Source: Scilla litardierei (lineage: Eukaryota; Streptophyta; Magnoliopsida; Asparagales; Asparagaceae). From it: a stretch of 64,000 bases of DNA. A program made the translations under genes and the position numbers. Where the stretch lies: positions 160,872,817 to 160,936,816 of the forward strand of contig CM061132.1 in the NCBI GenBank assembly GCA_030789695.1, given 5' to 3'. The notes beneath the pieces are model-generated. The model was not told the origin of the DNA. It saw nothing but the letters and a program-made list of their open reading frames with translations, and searched no databases. Of the stretch, positions 21,284 through 34,002 are shown piece by piece. The stretch's first letter is position 1; every line of letters starts with the position of its first letter.

Positions 21284-24200
21284 TTACCTAAAATCTGGGC
21301 TATTTACTGCCTTTGTTTGCACCTTCTTGATCTTTGATCCGCTAACGTTTAGTGCACTGGTAGCTTTAGGCATATTGAACTGCCACAAAATATCAGCTTC
21401 TGAAGAATCGCTTGTTGCAACATCCAGATCATCTGAATCATCAGTGGTTGCAGTATCGAACCGATTTCTTTGTATCTCAAGTTCGTGGCTCTCTTTCCTC
21501 ATAACAGCATTCCTCCCATACTGCTGCTCAGAACAGACTCGGGTATCGGACTGGTATCTCTGATAGAAGAAATCAGGCGAGGTTCCACAATCTCCTTCCC
21601 AATCTACTAAGGGACTCTCATCTTTGACCACAGCATTGTGCTTGTTTACCATGACCTTGTCTACCCAATCTCCATAACCTGTTTCTTTGTCATATCCTTT
21701 CTGGAAGTTTAAATGGGGACTGGTATCTGCCCAAGGATGAGAATCGCTCGCCATTAGTAGTTCTTGAAGATCATAGCTAGGCTTCCTTTGCCTAGCGATT
21801 GGATTGCTTCGCACCTACATAGAAAAGGAATGGCTCAGTGCAACATGATTTACTGAAAGAACGCACATGCCATGCATACAAACTAGAAAACTCTTATTTC
21901 CTGCCAAGACAAAGCATCGGGACGAAATGATGGCTAATTAAAATCAGATTTTAAATTATGTTGGCATTCATATACACCCTTTAAAAAATGCAGAATGTCT
22001 CTAGATGATGCATACTCCCAAAAAAAGTTGGTTTGTATTTGGCTAGTATACATGAAGCCACAAAACCAGGGTAACACATTATTTACTAAAATCTCACTCA
22101 GAAAATATCAATATTCTTTTTCCTCCATGAAAATATACATGGCATGCATTATCTTTAACATCTGTCATGCATGATCTATATAGGAATTATCGCAAGCACA
22201 CAAAACATCAAAAGACCAGTAGACGCTCTCTGCCATAGTCTTGATTGCTACAGTGTAATTACCTCAATGTTTCCAACTTCCTCCATTGGTTGCCTGTGGT
22301 TACTCTGACAGTTAAAAGAGTCTCCTCTACGTTGTTGATTTGAATACAAAGGAGATGGAGCTCTGTTCTTCATTTTGAGGGAATCAGAATTGGGCATGCC
22401 ACAATAGTCTGATTCCCCATCCTTCCTCGCTAGTGCTGCTTTGAGGCTAGCTATCTGAAATTAGAACACGAAAAAAAATGGGTTCCAGTTACCTGATATA
22501 GTACATTTGTAGAAAGAAGAAATGCATCATTACACGACTGAAAAATAACAAAATAGTATATGAAAATAGAAAAACCTGCTCCTTAAGTTCTTTGATATCT
22601 CCACTATCTTTGTTTAGCCTAGCAGCCCCAAGCTCAACGGTGGACACTCGTTCAGCAAACTTGAGTGTGCTAATAGTTTCTCCAATAGCATCCAACTCGG
22701 GGCTTATATGAACAAACATCAGAGTCTTTGCTTGTCCCCCTAGTAATTAGAATATATGAAAATCTGAAAATTGAACATATAGCCAGGCAGCTTCTTTCCA
22801 CTTGAGAAATTTATAGGAAATAATTCTTACCAAGAGAATCTTGAAGCAGCTGTGTGAGCTTGCTATTTCTATAAGGAACATGTGAATTCTTTTGGGCTAG
22901 AGCAGATATTACATCCCCTAAGGCAGAAAGTGATCTATTGATATGTTGTGCTTCTTTAAGCCTCTCTCCTGTAACTTCTGATTTATCAACTCTTTCACTG
23001 CCAGCAAGATCGACAAGATGCATGCATCCACGAAGTATAGCTCCGGATGTCAAGTCTCTTCCCTCAACATGAATAGTCAGGCAACTGCATACATAAAATA
23101 CTTCAAATATCACATGAGGTCATTATGTGAGAAAATAATTTTGAAAACAATTGATCACTTGATAATATTACCTGTGTGACCGACTGCTGCGGTCATTCAA
23201 GGCCGTTGCACCCACAACACGATTTTTTGCCCCAATGTTCATGAGTTCAACCACATCAGAAGTTGATGTAACATGGACCAAATTTGCATTAGGCACATTA
23301 AAACCATTTTGAGCACCGTTCCGAATTTCTAATGTATTACATGTAAAGGAAATTCAGCATAGATGAGCACATTTGGAGCAAAGGGAGAATGCCTTGAACA
23401 AGTTAAAACAAAAAGAATATTGAACTAATTTATAACATATTCTAGTTCAAGTTAAACTTGAAAGTTATTGTACAGTGGAATTGCAAAAAGGATATCTTTT
23501 ATTGAGGCCATCACTCACAAGAAGATCTCTCACTTGCTCATTATAAATCTCAATCATCTGCACGGAGATTTCATAAGAAAAGGCACGTCTTCTTTGTGCT
23601 GCAAGATCGAAGAGATCACCTAGTGCCCGATAATTTACTCCCCGGTTTTGCTCGTTGATTTCTCTTGGTCCACTCTGCATAAATATGCCAGAAACAAAAC
23701 ATATGAGACGAATACAAGACTGTAATTTCTAAAGGAACCTAAAGATTCCATGTTACAACGCCAGTTTGCAATGCAGAGGTTTGATGTTTTTGCTACCATG
23801 TTTTTGTTTATTTTCATACCATTGTATAGGTTTTTCCTGACCCAGTTTGTCCATAAGCAAAAATGCAGACGTTGTATCCATCAAGAACTGAGCGAATTAA
23901 AGGTTGGGTGTCTGCAAAGACTTCCTCTGCAGCATAAACAAGCATTTACGGCATTTAAGTTTCAAATTATTATCCACAGATATCTAATGCCACGGAAGTA
24001 AAGTTAATAACCTTGAGTTGCGGATGGACCAAACACTTTATTGAAGTTAAATGACTTGTGCCCTTCTTTGCCATACTTCAGGGGAGTGGTTATTGTAATA
24101 TTTCCGTCATCAATACAACCAACAGTGTTACTACTGAATTGTCCCGGTAAGAAGGGTCTAACTCGACAGTACACCCTGATGCTTCCTGAAAAAGCACAAA

Positions 24201-27200
24201 GAAATTATTCTAATGATGGAGGGTTTATTTGGGGTATTCACATATCACTAAGATTGAAATGGCAATGCGTTTACCCTTAAGATCTTGCACTTGGTTGTAC
24301 AACTTTCTATTCTCCAAAAGAACTTTATTATAACTAGATGCAGCATGAGCAAGGCTGTACAAATGCTTGCCTGTTACAAGGTCAGCCATGCACGATTAGC
24401 TACAATTATTTATGGTATGGTTGTGTAAGATACATTTTAATGAGAACATAAAACCAAATTCATCTGCTTAAAGTTACCAAGCTTGCTGAATTCTTCGCAA
24501 TACTTTATTTGCATGAACTCCATACCAGCTCTAGTAGTTCGAAGAACATGTTTCAATTCCTAATAAGAAACAATAAACTTTTTAGAATTATTGTGAGCCT
24601 AACATCTAAGGATGTTACCCAAGATAGTTAAACTCTACCTGAATATCCATTTCTTGTTTATTCAATATCAAGTGCTGCCTCCGGAGCTTCTCTTTTGATG
24701 CCTCTTCATCTTTTGAGTTAAGGCAGCAGTTCTTCTCATTCTTTGATTTGGCAAATTTATTTTCTACTACATCAACCTTCAAAAATAAGCAATTATCATG
24801 GTCATGTCACTGTAAGAAACTTTGAATTATATATATCATGAAATCTTTTACAATTAGTAGTACATGGAACCCCAACCATGGAATAAAATCAAATAATACA
24901 TATTGTGCCCAATGATGCTCAAGGGTGCCCATTAAGAAGAAAATGTCAATACCTTTCTGTCGCAATGCATAGGTACAGGATCTAAAGGAACCTTCAATTT
25001 AGCAAAGGATTTATTTTCATCTGCCAATCCCTTCAAAGCTGTTTTCACCTGTTAAATTTTGAATGCAATAGAATATGTAAACTCACATTTGTAAAAATAA
25101 ATCATTAAGACGAGAGAAGAAAATAATCATCAATATTCAATTACAATGTCTCACAAACTAAGAGATATAATCATGCAGACAAGCAAATAGATTACTAAAA
25201 TTAAATTTGTGACCATGTGTAAAATGCAGAGCATCCAAAAATAAATATGGTAACATCATACGACATAGATATACAACATCACTTTGAAAGAAAAATATGG
25301 AGCGCCAAGTGAAGCATACCAATTCATTTTGGCTTGCTATTCGACGTTCAAATTCTTCCATGACTTTACTTAACATAGACTCCACGAGCTGCAAAATTAA
25401 AACAGGGTTCTTATTTATAATTCTATGTAACTGGCAACTGAAAACACAAGATGTGTATATCCCTACCAGTGGAACTTCTTCGGGCCTCTTATCTGACAGA
25501 ACTGCGTGGACAAGCATGTTTAGTGGACGTGGATTATCCTGCAAGAAAAATTAGAATTTTAACATAATAATAACTAATCGGTTGGTTCAGCAAATATAAC
25601 ATATATATTTATGACCAACCATTTCATCTGATCCTTCTGAAATCTCAACTCCATTAACTGAATGAGTCCTTGACAACGAATTAGTGAAAGGTTCTGAATT
25701 TTTCCTCATGAAAGCTTTTCCCGTGCTGGCAGGTTTTAGATTTCCACCGTACTTCCAGGACCCATGCCCACCCATTTGTTTCCATTCGCTATACGATTTC
25801 AGCGCCAAAACACTGTCTACAATCCTTGAGGTTTTTCCTCCCTGAAATTTAGACCAAAAAATAATAAGAATCAGAATGACAAGAAATTCATTGGAAGAAC
25901 ATGAAAAGAATTTTTGAAGCAAACTGGAATATTCTGGTGTTGTTTGCAAACTTTACCATGCATGAACTCTCCTCTTTGAAAAAAATTATGGTTTTTTAAG
26001 ATTTCCAAATCTTAAAGAATGCACTGAACTAATCTTCCTTCAGTTGTAGGTCTTCTGGCATAATGTTAATGTATGATTATGCTCCGAGTTTTTTATTAGT
26101 TTTTGGAAAATCCAATGCGAGTTTAGTGCATTCGTTAAGAAACCATTGCATATTCGGATAATTTAAATGTATAAGTCTCACCTGTTCTAAGTCCGAGGCT
26201 TCAAATGTAGGAAGACCCAACCCGTGCCCCGCAACAAGGAAGTTTCGTACATTCTCAAAGTATTGATATGCCGATAAGGCTGCTCCATCTGGAAGAATAA
26301 CCGAATCTCCGGGATTTACTACAACCTACACAAAGAGAAAAACACAAAGCACCAACAGAATTTGAGTAAACAAACATGGTAAATCAGTGAACTGAATGAA
26401 TAATACCTTGGGAACTGCACCAGGATGAACTTTGTTGAGTGCGTTACATAGGATCAACCCATTCCTCAATCCAAGCCTGAATTCTTCCTCCGAAGGTGCA
26501 TCCGGCAAGTCTTTCGAAATGACTACACCAACTGTCTTTCTTAGCCATCCAGCTGCTTCATACCTTCTTGATGCTGCCATCGGTCAATTTAAAAAAAGTT
26601 TAAGGCATAAACAAAACATTAGTTCATTCAGGATACTACTGATTTTATTAAACAAAATCGTCCTTTTGATCGCTTTTATGGATCAAGATATGCTCTTGAA
26701 ACCAAGAGGACCTTGGTATAGTCATATTACAGTGTTTGAAGCTGGATGGTCACCTAATTTGTTGCACTGACTTTATTGCAATAAGATACAAGTCTTAAGC
26801 CGCTGCAACAAATTTGCTTCCGTAAAATACATCAAAAACAAACAACTTGAATGTCAGTAAAAATCTCTATGGAATTGCAATTAGAATGGACCAGGGAATT
26901 GCAAGCACCCATAAGCGTACAAAGTTAGAAATACAACATGCTTTGTCCGAGAACTAACCTTCTCGGTGAAACAGTGGCTTTTTATTCAATAGATTCAAAA
27001 AATTAAAGGGAATTTAAGGATCAATTTGTTCCATTGGATAACCTAGAACGCAGGTAGTTCATCCAAATTATTTTTATTAAAAAAACAGCGTCTGAAAGCT
27101 CATAATCAAGTTCAACGTTCAAATTCTATTGCAACTTCAGTTTCCTGGATAAGATCAAAACCCTGTTCATTAATCCAAGTCGATTTCTTTCTTAAACCAT

Positions 27201-27601
27201 AAAACCCCAGATTCTAAACTACATCACTCCATCAGAGTAACTTATAAACCAAAATAAATAGCTGACATTAAATCAAAAGCTTCAAAATTTAAAGCCGGCA
27301 GTTACTCGACAAATGCAATAAGCAAGTAACAAATTATGAATCGGTTCAATCGATTCGAACAGAACGTCCACTCCTAAATTAAAGAGTGAAACTGGTATAA
27401 ATTTTTTGCGTTGCATCAGCTCAATAACAAATGGAACTCAGTCTTGCGACAGATTCTAAATTTTTTTAAAAAAAATCTTTCACCTGCTTCTCCTGCTCGT
27501 CTCGAAGCCAAATCCTTATCGCTGAGCCTCGTCCCGTGCTCTTTGAGCACGTTCTCCACAACAGAAGCCATCGAGATCGAAAAAACCCCATCGGATGCCA
27601 T
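21284..27601 (-). CDS. KIN14: kinesin-14 with N-terminal calponin-homology domain
   Basis: A minus-end type plant kinesin that would link actin, through the CH domain, to microtubules. Coding exons in reading order: 27601-27484, 26573-26407, 26325-26182, 25841-25620, 25538-25467, 25388-25320, 25048-24953, 24776-24639, 24559-24478, 24370-24275, 24185-24012, 23926-23820, 23674-23496, 23333-23172, 23084-22831, 22739-22576, 22454-22263, 21814-21284. They sum to 2967 bases, giving 988 residues in one frame, a normal length. CH domain about residues 40-165 ([24 protein letters not shown]). Coiled coil about 240-400. Motor about 402-750, with YCRVRPF 407-413, Walker A GQTGSGKT 485-492, NDRSSRSH 601-608 and DLAGSE 634-639. 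Serine- and aspartate-rich tail 813-988. All introns are GT-AG except intron 13, which is AT-AC. The start [10 protein letters not shown] was chosen over an ATG seven codons upstream. All key motor residues are present and the gene looks intact. The subgroup within KIN-14 is not resolved. Confidence 0.95.
23334..23495 (-). other. U12-type AT-AC intron in the kinesin motor domain
   Basis: The 162-base intron starts ATATCCTTTT (the U12 5' splice consensus) and ends TAC. A branch-site-like TTCCTTTAC lies 10-11 bases before the 3' splice site (23343-23351). Splicing at these ends gives ...LNKR-LEIRN..., the sequence expected of kinesin-14 motors; no GT-AG choice gives it. Confidence 0.85.
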
Positions 27602-28781
27602 CGTTCTCAAAATCAACCTCAAAAATTACACCTCTCAAGCAACAGATCAGAGCCCAAATCTCGACATTTGGGGTTTTAATTGGGAAAGTGAAAGATAGAG
27701 ATGAGAAATGAAAGAACTCGAGAGCTCTCAAAATGAAAAGCTGAAGCTTTAAGAAGCAGCAAGCAAGAAGAAAATGGGAGGTGGTTCCCCAAAAGGCACC
27801 ATAATTTCCACCATGACTCTAACTACTGCTCCGAGCCTCGGCCCGAAGCTCTCGCTCGGGACGAAATCGAACGGTTTTTGTTGCTTTTTGAGGAAAATCT
27901 TTGGTTTTGGATTTTTGAAATTACGGTTAAAAAAAGGTGTCTACTTGTTTCCTAACGTTTAAACTCTACCGCACGTCCGTTTGTGCTTGGAGCCGGTTGT
28001 TCTTCAAGTTACACTTGCAAACAAATGTGCAAGGACTATTTTGAGAGTCTTTGCAAATTTAATGATAAAAAATGTTTGGGTTCGGTAAATATTCGTTGCA
28101 TCCATACCTCATTTATTACTGAGCAGACATTTATGGGCTTTAGCTGGTGATACAGTTTGTTTTCTTTTAAATGATGGACATTTATGGACATTTACGATTT
28201 CACATTCTATTTCGCTCCCTGACAGAGGCTTCTTTTCACCTTTCCCTCGTGGTACTACTTCGCTATCTGTCACCCACGAGTATTCAGCATTGCAAGGTGA
28301 GATTTACGGATTCATATGAGATTCCACGTGCCACATGCTATTTGGGTTAGAGCGTAAGCCATTGATGCTTTTAGGAATCACTGACATTTGTCCTCCCTAT
28401 CTAACTCTACCATAGAAGTCAGTGATAAACAATAACTCACTTCTAAACATCGGTTACAACTTTCATTAAATTGTCATATACAAAGAGTGATTCTTCTTGA
28501 TTACATACCATCGATATACTAAGCTTATGTATTATCCATATATTAAGCTATCTACTAAGTTCTCATGGTGTCTTTGGAAAAGTTTTGTTTTCAGTCAAAC
28601 TAGAAACTAAGATCTGTTCCCCTTGTTTGATTTGGTTTGTTTATATTTATTTTGTTTGAATCTACAAAATTAGATAAGTTAAAAACAAATACAGCAAATA
28701 AGAGATCATATGCATTCCTATTTTAGTACTAAAATGAAGGAACATTTCTAACAATCTCAATACATTTCTTAATATCATTAT
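27602..28781 (-). promoter_or_regulatory. 5' flank and promoter region of the kinesin gene
   Basis: Non-coding. The first 200 bases above the ATG are GC-richer than the rest and probably include the 5' UTR. I see no clear TATA box and no second gene; short frames on both strands here lack any domain. Confidence 0.4.
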
Positions 28782-28786
28782 GTATC

Positions 28787-29519
28787 TGTTAAGGCCAAAA
28801 TTGACATGTACATTTGTCAAGCTGACATGGACTCGAAGCGCTGAGCTGGAGCCTAGTCAGCCTTCGGAGTGAGACACTCAGTTGGGTGAAACGGGATCGG
28901 TAGCTGATGGTTGACAATGGTACGACTGTTGATCGACCTAAGAACAACCGTCTGATGGATCGTTTGAGGTTGAAGAGTTCGATATCGACCTTGGGCGTCG
29001 GATGGCGATCGCTGATCTACAACACAGCGAGTCATTAGGGGAGTCGGATCTGGGTTCCGACTCAAATCCCCTCCGATGCTTAAGTTAGTAAGTAACTTAA
29101 GGGAGAGAGTGAGCTTGGTGTAGTAGAGATTGACCCACGGAGGTTCGTCTCTAAGCTAACGACGCAAGATCGTATATGAAATGAAGTAAGAAGATAGAGT
29201 TCTATGTATTAGCACTCATACCTTGAAGATGGAACCCCCCCTATTTATAGGGGTTCGGGAATCCTCTTAGAGACGTTGGTGGGATAACGGCCTCCTATAT
29301 TGGGGCCATGATCTTCTTTCATGAATGGGAGCAAATGTTTTCCACGTCCCCGGGATTTCCGAGCTCGCCTTTAATCCCACGTCTGCGCGAGGTAGACCCA
29401 ACGGTCGACTAGCCAATTGGGCCTTGACTGAGTCCAATATCGGTCCTTTCTGGTGGGCCCGGTAGGCCTTGGCCATTCTTCGATCGAGTTTCCTTGAGTG
29501 CCGGTCCAATGACTCAACA
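28787..29519 (-). mobile_element. solo LTR of a Tat-type gypsy element
   Basis: 733 bp, beginning TGTTGAGTCATT and ending CTTAACA on the minus strand, flanked by a perfect 5-bp duplication GTATC (28782-28786 and 29520-29524). It has the layout of Tat-lineage LTRs: a TATA box CCTATAAATAGGGG (about 29240-29255) followed by the phrase CTTAAGCATCGGAGGGG. No internal region is present, so it arose by recombination between LTRs. Confidence 0.88.
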
Positions 29520-29641
29520 GTATCAATTAACTATTAATATAAATAATTAACATATTATTATTTGTTGTTTTGTTGTGTACCTAATTTCTAATTTATAATA
29601 ACATTTATCCATCCAATTTGATCTCGATTTAAGGATATAAT

Positions 29642-30598
29642 TGTTGTGGGGCAGATCTGCACACAATGAAATTTGTTTGGAGTGGAAATCGCGGGTACAA
29701 TGATTTACAGGTTTTTAGGTGATGGAGAGGTTAGCACGACTCAGAGCTCGCTTCAGAGGTGAAGAGTCCAAGGTCGCCTAGGGATCGCCTGAAGGTCGCA
29801 TTCTTCCGGTAGCTAAAGCGAGCTTCCTGCGAGGATTAACAAATGGTCAAAAAGGCAGGGCTGGCTGTCAGCCCGTAGCCTCTCCGATGCCTAAGTCAGC
29901 TGGTGACGTAAAATGTAGGTGTCGGGTGCACTTGACGACCTTAAGACAGATTGGCAAAGTGCGGTAGGCTTATGAGGAAAGCGTAGATATGTGGAAAATA
30001 TCTGACTTTGTGTATTGAAATGAGTTAGAAGATTTAGCTGACCAACCCCTTCTATGGAGTCATGAGGGGGTATTTATAGGGCTCAGAGGCGGTTGTTCTC
30101 CATCCCGTCAGCTGTCGAATAAACCCTACTGGCACTCGAGTGCTGAGGCTGTGTCAGGGATATTTACCGCATTAGTGGTGTCAGGAGGTGTCAGGAGCAT
30201 TAATGAGACGCGAGTGGCGGCCATCAGTTCTCGCCCTTAACCACTGGCATTAATGGAGAGTAGGTGAGCCTACGTCACCCTGTCAGAGATATTTATACTT
30301 GGTCGCCCTCAGGGACGAGCCATAGACCGGTAATTAGGCTCGGCTCCTCTGGAAGATGCTTCTTGTTGGAGGGTAGGCGAGCTTGTCCTCAGCATGGCGA
30401 GCTTGTAGGTCACACCTACGTGCTTCTTAGTTGACATTGGAGGCGAGCTCTCTGCGGGGCAAGTCGAGCTTCTCTAAGTCGAGGCGAGCTTGTCTGGGTC
30501 GAGGCTAGTGCCCCCATCAGAAGAGTCGGTGAGGTGTTTGCTTGGGCCCCTAGTGCATGTGGGCCTTAATTTCATGGGCCGGCCTTCAGGGCGTAACA
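29642..30598 (-). repeat. Tat-type LTR (3' LTR of a broken element)
   Basis: 957 bp on the minus strand, beginning TGTTACGCCCTGAAGG and ending CCACAACA. TATA box TATAAATACCCCCTC lies at about 30065-30080, with CTTAGGCATCGGAGAGG downstream, as in the solo LTR at 28.8 kb. It is of a different subfamily. Part of it (30243-30480) is repeated at 38006-38215 beyond the inserted gypsy element, consistent with that being the 5' LTR of the same element. Confidence 0.7.
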
Positions 30599-30683
30599 AT
30601 TGCCTACGTCATTCGAGCTTGGGACAAGTAGCCCAGCCCAGTTCGGATGACGTACTCCGCTCTGTTTGGCTGACACCTGTGGC

Positions 30684-31212
30684 ATTTATTGCTTTGGTTT
30701 GGGTGGCGAACTGCCCCAAAGGTCTTCAAGAGTGCGGGTATAGATTGGCCGTAGCCGACCCCACATTTATCACTCCGGTTTGGATAGCGAACTGCCACAG
30801 AGGTCTTCGAGAGTGCGGGTATATATGGGCCGTAGCCGACCCGCATTTATCACTCCGGTTTGGATGGAGAACTACCACGGAGGTCTTCAAGAGTGCGGGT
30901 ATAGATGGGTCGTAGCCGACCCCGAATTTATCACTCTGGTTTGGATGGCGAACTGCCACAGAAGTCTTCAAGAGTGCATGTATTGATGGGCCGTAGTCGA
31001 CCCCGTATTTATCACTCCGTTTTGGATGGCGAACTGCCACGGAGGTCTTCAAGAGTGCGGATATAGATGGGCCGTAGCCGACCCCATATTTATCACTCTT
31101 GTTTGGATGGCGAACTGCCACGGAGGTATTCAAGAGTGCGGATATAGATGGGCCGTAGCCGACCCCATATTTATCACTCTTGTTTGGATGGAGAACTGCC
31201 ACGGAGGTCTTC
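30684..31212. repeat. 81-bp tandem repeat array in Tat 3' untranslated region
   Basis: About 6.5 copies. Units start with atttat at 30765, 30845, 30926, 31007, 31088 and 31169 (spacing 80, then 81 each time). Conserved phrases are gcgaactgccac, aggtcttcaagagtgcgg and gggccgtagccgacccc. Because 81 is a multiple of three, both strands stay open for 60-200 codons, but the frames are repeat artefacts. The position beside a Tat-type 3' LTR matches the repeat-prone 3' UTR known for this lineage. Confidence 0.92.
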
Positions 31213-31645
31213 CTGAGGGCGAATTTCGGGCCGGTGCCCTTCTTCAAGCCCCTGTCCGGTTTGGTTAGCGAAGCCCGGCATGCTATGGGTAGCTGCACCG
31301 CGACCTGCTCTGGAAGTCTTTCTGAGGGCAAATTTTGGGCTGGAGCCCTTCTTCAAGCCCCTGTCTGGTTTAGTTAGTGAAACCCGACATGCTATGTGTA
31401 GTTGCACTGCGACCTACCCCGAAAGCCTTCTTGAGGGCGAATTTCGGGCCGGAGCCCTTCTTCAAGTTTCTGTCCGGTTTGGTTAGCGAAGCCCGACATG
31501 CTATGGGTAGATGCACTGCGACCTGCCCCGGAAGTTTCATGAAGGCGAATTTCGAGCCAGAGCCCTTCTTCAAGCCCCTGTCCGGTTTGGTTAGCGAAGC
31601 CCGGTACGCTATGGGTATCTGCACCGTGACCTGCCCCAGAAGTGC
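31205..31645. repeat. 109-bp tandem repeat array
   Basis: Four copies with gagggc-type starts at 31215, 31324, 31433 and 31541 (spacing 109, 109, 108). The shared phrase is cccttcttcaagcccctgtc followed by ggtttggttagcgaagcccg. It abuts the 81-bp array; the boundary unit of the first array runs into the first unit of the second. Confidence 0.92.
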
Positions 31646-32090
31646 TTTGTGGCGAGTCAGTTCGCCTCTAAGAATTGGGCCGATCTTGACCTAGGATTTC
31701 TCGCATATAAGAGAAAACTCGAAGAGGGTGTAGGTCAAAACGTAGCGACATAGGTCAGAGATAGGATAAGACATGTGAATTTATCTACGAGGTGCTCCCG
31801 TGGGAGCTCTTTTGGCGAGGTGGTTCGCTCCGGATGACCAATGCGACCTTTATGGAGGTGCTTTATATATTGGAGGGGATCTGAAATTGTCATTCAAACA
31901 ACATGTCGTTTGTACAAACGTAAGAACACAATGTTTATTAACAATACTTTAAGGCAGTAGCATCAGAGGACGCAGGGTAGACTATCTCTCAATCTACGCG
32001 CATGGTCGGCCTCGTGATAGGATGGGCAGCTTGCTCGACGTCCTGGGCCTGGGCCAGTCGAAGAGGTTCTGCAGAAGTTCGCCATTCGCT
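31646..32090. other. remaining Tat interior, no gene seen
   Basis: Non-coding sequence continuing from the arrays to the point (about 32090) where homology to the gypsy LTR at 36.23 kb begins abruptly. Confidence 0.4.
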
Positions 32091-33855
32091 TGCTTGTAGA
32101 TTTCTTTCGTTTTTTCTTTATTGCTTGCAGGTTTTGGGCTTCTTGTTGCTGATGGTTGCGACATAGGCTTTCTGTAGATGTTGTGCTTCGGTTCTTAATT
32201 ATCTTGGTTCTTCGGCTTCGGTTTCAGGTAGACTTTATCCCCGTACACTGCAATTTAGATTCCCTTGCTTGTGTTGGGGTTTGGGTTTCCCTTGCTTGTA
32301 GGTTTGGGGTTCCTTGCTGTTTTGGGTTTCTTCGCTGGATGATGGAGTTCAGTATCTCCTTCGGCTTGCGGGTTAGAGCTTCCTTGTTATTTTAGGTTTG
32401 ATGTGTTTCCCTTGCTCGTGGGTTGAGTTTCTCTTGTTGGTGATTGAGTTGAGTGGCTCCTTTTGCTTATTGGGTTTGATAGCTTCCTTTGATTGCTGCC
32501 TTAGGTTTCCTTGGTGTTCTTGGGTTGGTGTTATTGCTTTTCAGCTCAGTTTGGAATATCTTGCCACGAGGAACATCCATGCTACATGTCACTTGCTAGT
32601 TTCTTGCTCTTGTTGTTTCATAAGCTTATTAGTACATTGCTAGTTTAATATTATTAAATTGCATAGCCTTGGGATGTTCTTATGATGGCACGTTACTATG
32701 TTGGTACTGGATGACTAGTGGACTATCCTGAGACTGGCTTTTGACTTGACAGATTACTGGATGACTAGTGGACTATCCTGAGGTTGACTCTTGACTTGAC
32801 AGGTTATACGATAATAGATTTCCCCTGGCCACGTAGTTTAATCAATATTGAACCTCACGACACTAATAACTAATAAAATGATTACTTTCTGCTTGACTCA
32901 TCGGGTTTGGAGAAACTTATGATTTGGGAGTACGTGGGCGACTGGGACCTGATCTTTAGCAACCAATCGTTTTGGTTGTTATTTTCCCCGAGTTAGGGGG
33001 ACTCCATCATGCGGATGGATCCTGAGTCCTCGGGACAGACAGGGACGACCATCTTGATGGGTCCTGGAGCCCCACCACAGGCCACATCGCCAAAGTTCTT
33101 ACATGTTTTGCAGCTTACAGTACAGTACTTTACACTTGGACTCTGCCCGGGGTCACACCCTTGCGGTTAAGGTAGCTCCCAGATGCTTATTATACTCCCC
33201 CTCATAAGTCACGGCCTAGGATTGGTTCACTTTAGTTAGTACCCTCTTTACAGTAGTTGTACTCATTTTAACCGTCAGGACATCTCTCTTTTCTGTACCC
33301 TTTCTGTTGCTGTCACATCGTCTTTTGTGCTTCATTACTCTTCAGTGGCGTGGTTTGTGGATTACCAGGTCAGGTTACTTCTCTGGTTAGTGCTGTCATA
33401 TCTGTGGATGTCTTGCTTCCTTTTGTGCACCCTTACTTTCCTTGTCTCTTGTTTAGATATCGTCTACTCTATTGAGCGCGGTGCACCCTTTGTTGTCCAC
33501 CAGGTACGAAGCACGGGATCATCCAGAGGCGTCTGAGCAAGAGGAGGAGGAGCTTCCATACAGGACTTGAGAGGAGTCGGAACTTCCAGAGCCGAACAGT
33601 TTGAGCCTTGACATAACGACATGTACATGTTCCATTTACGATTCAGCAGTAGTACAGGTTTTGATTGTCTCTTTCCTTTTCTGTACTGCGTTACCTATTT
33701 TACTGTCTTTTCTTATTTACAGTTGTGTTACTTGGCATGTCTAGAGTGTCCTCCTTACTTTCTGCACTGCTCCACATTGACTTCACTAGCACCTGCAGGA
33801 CCTGCACACTCATGTTTCAATTGTAGCGGCACCCGCCGGGAGGCGGGGCGTTACA
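32091..33855 (+). repeat. truncated 5' LTR of the gag-only element
   Basis: It aligns with 36234-38005 nearly base for base, ending gcggggcgttaca. The first 1.3 kb of the LTR is missing. It contains a pair of near-identical phrases (ggatgactagtggactatcc at about 32708 and 32759). Confidence 0.88.
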
Positions 33856-34002
33856 AAGTAGTGGCCCATACAGGTCCGCGCAAATGCCTCGTGAACAGTG
33901 TAGAGAAGGCAGGAAGTGTGATGCTCGATTGACTCACTTTTGCTTTGTGGATGCAGGTGTGTATATACGTGAGAGACGTGGACCATCCAGGAGAGCGTTC
34001 AT

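Noticed and set aside
27620..27622. Upstream ATG for the kinesin, seven codons before the chosen start
   Set aside because: The downstream ATG gives [10 protein letters not shown], which fits the usual start of this kinesin group; the upstream extension adds an unrelated MRLILRT.
30726..31331. 201-codon minus-strand frame of repeated FAVRHPN-like units
   Set aside because: It is the reverse reading of the 81-bp array, whose period is a multiple of three. Plus frames are open too; no start signals or domains.
30684..31645. Possible CRISPR-like repeat structure
   Set aside because: Units are contiguous, 81 and 109 bp, with no spacers, in a plant retroelement UTR.
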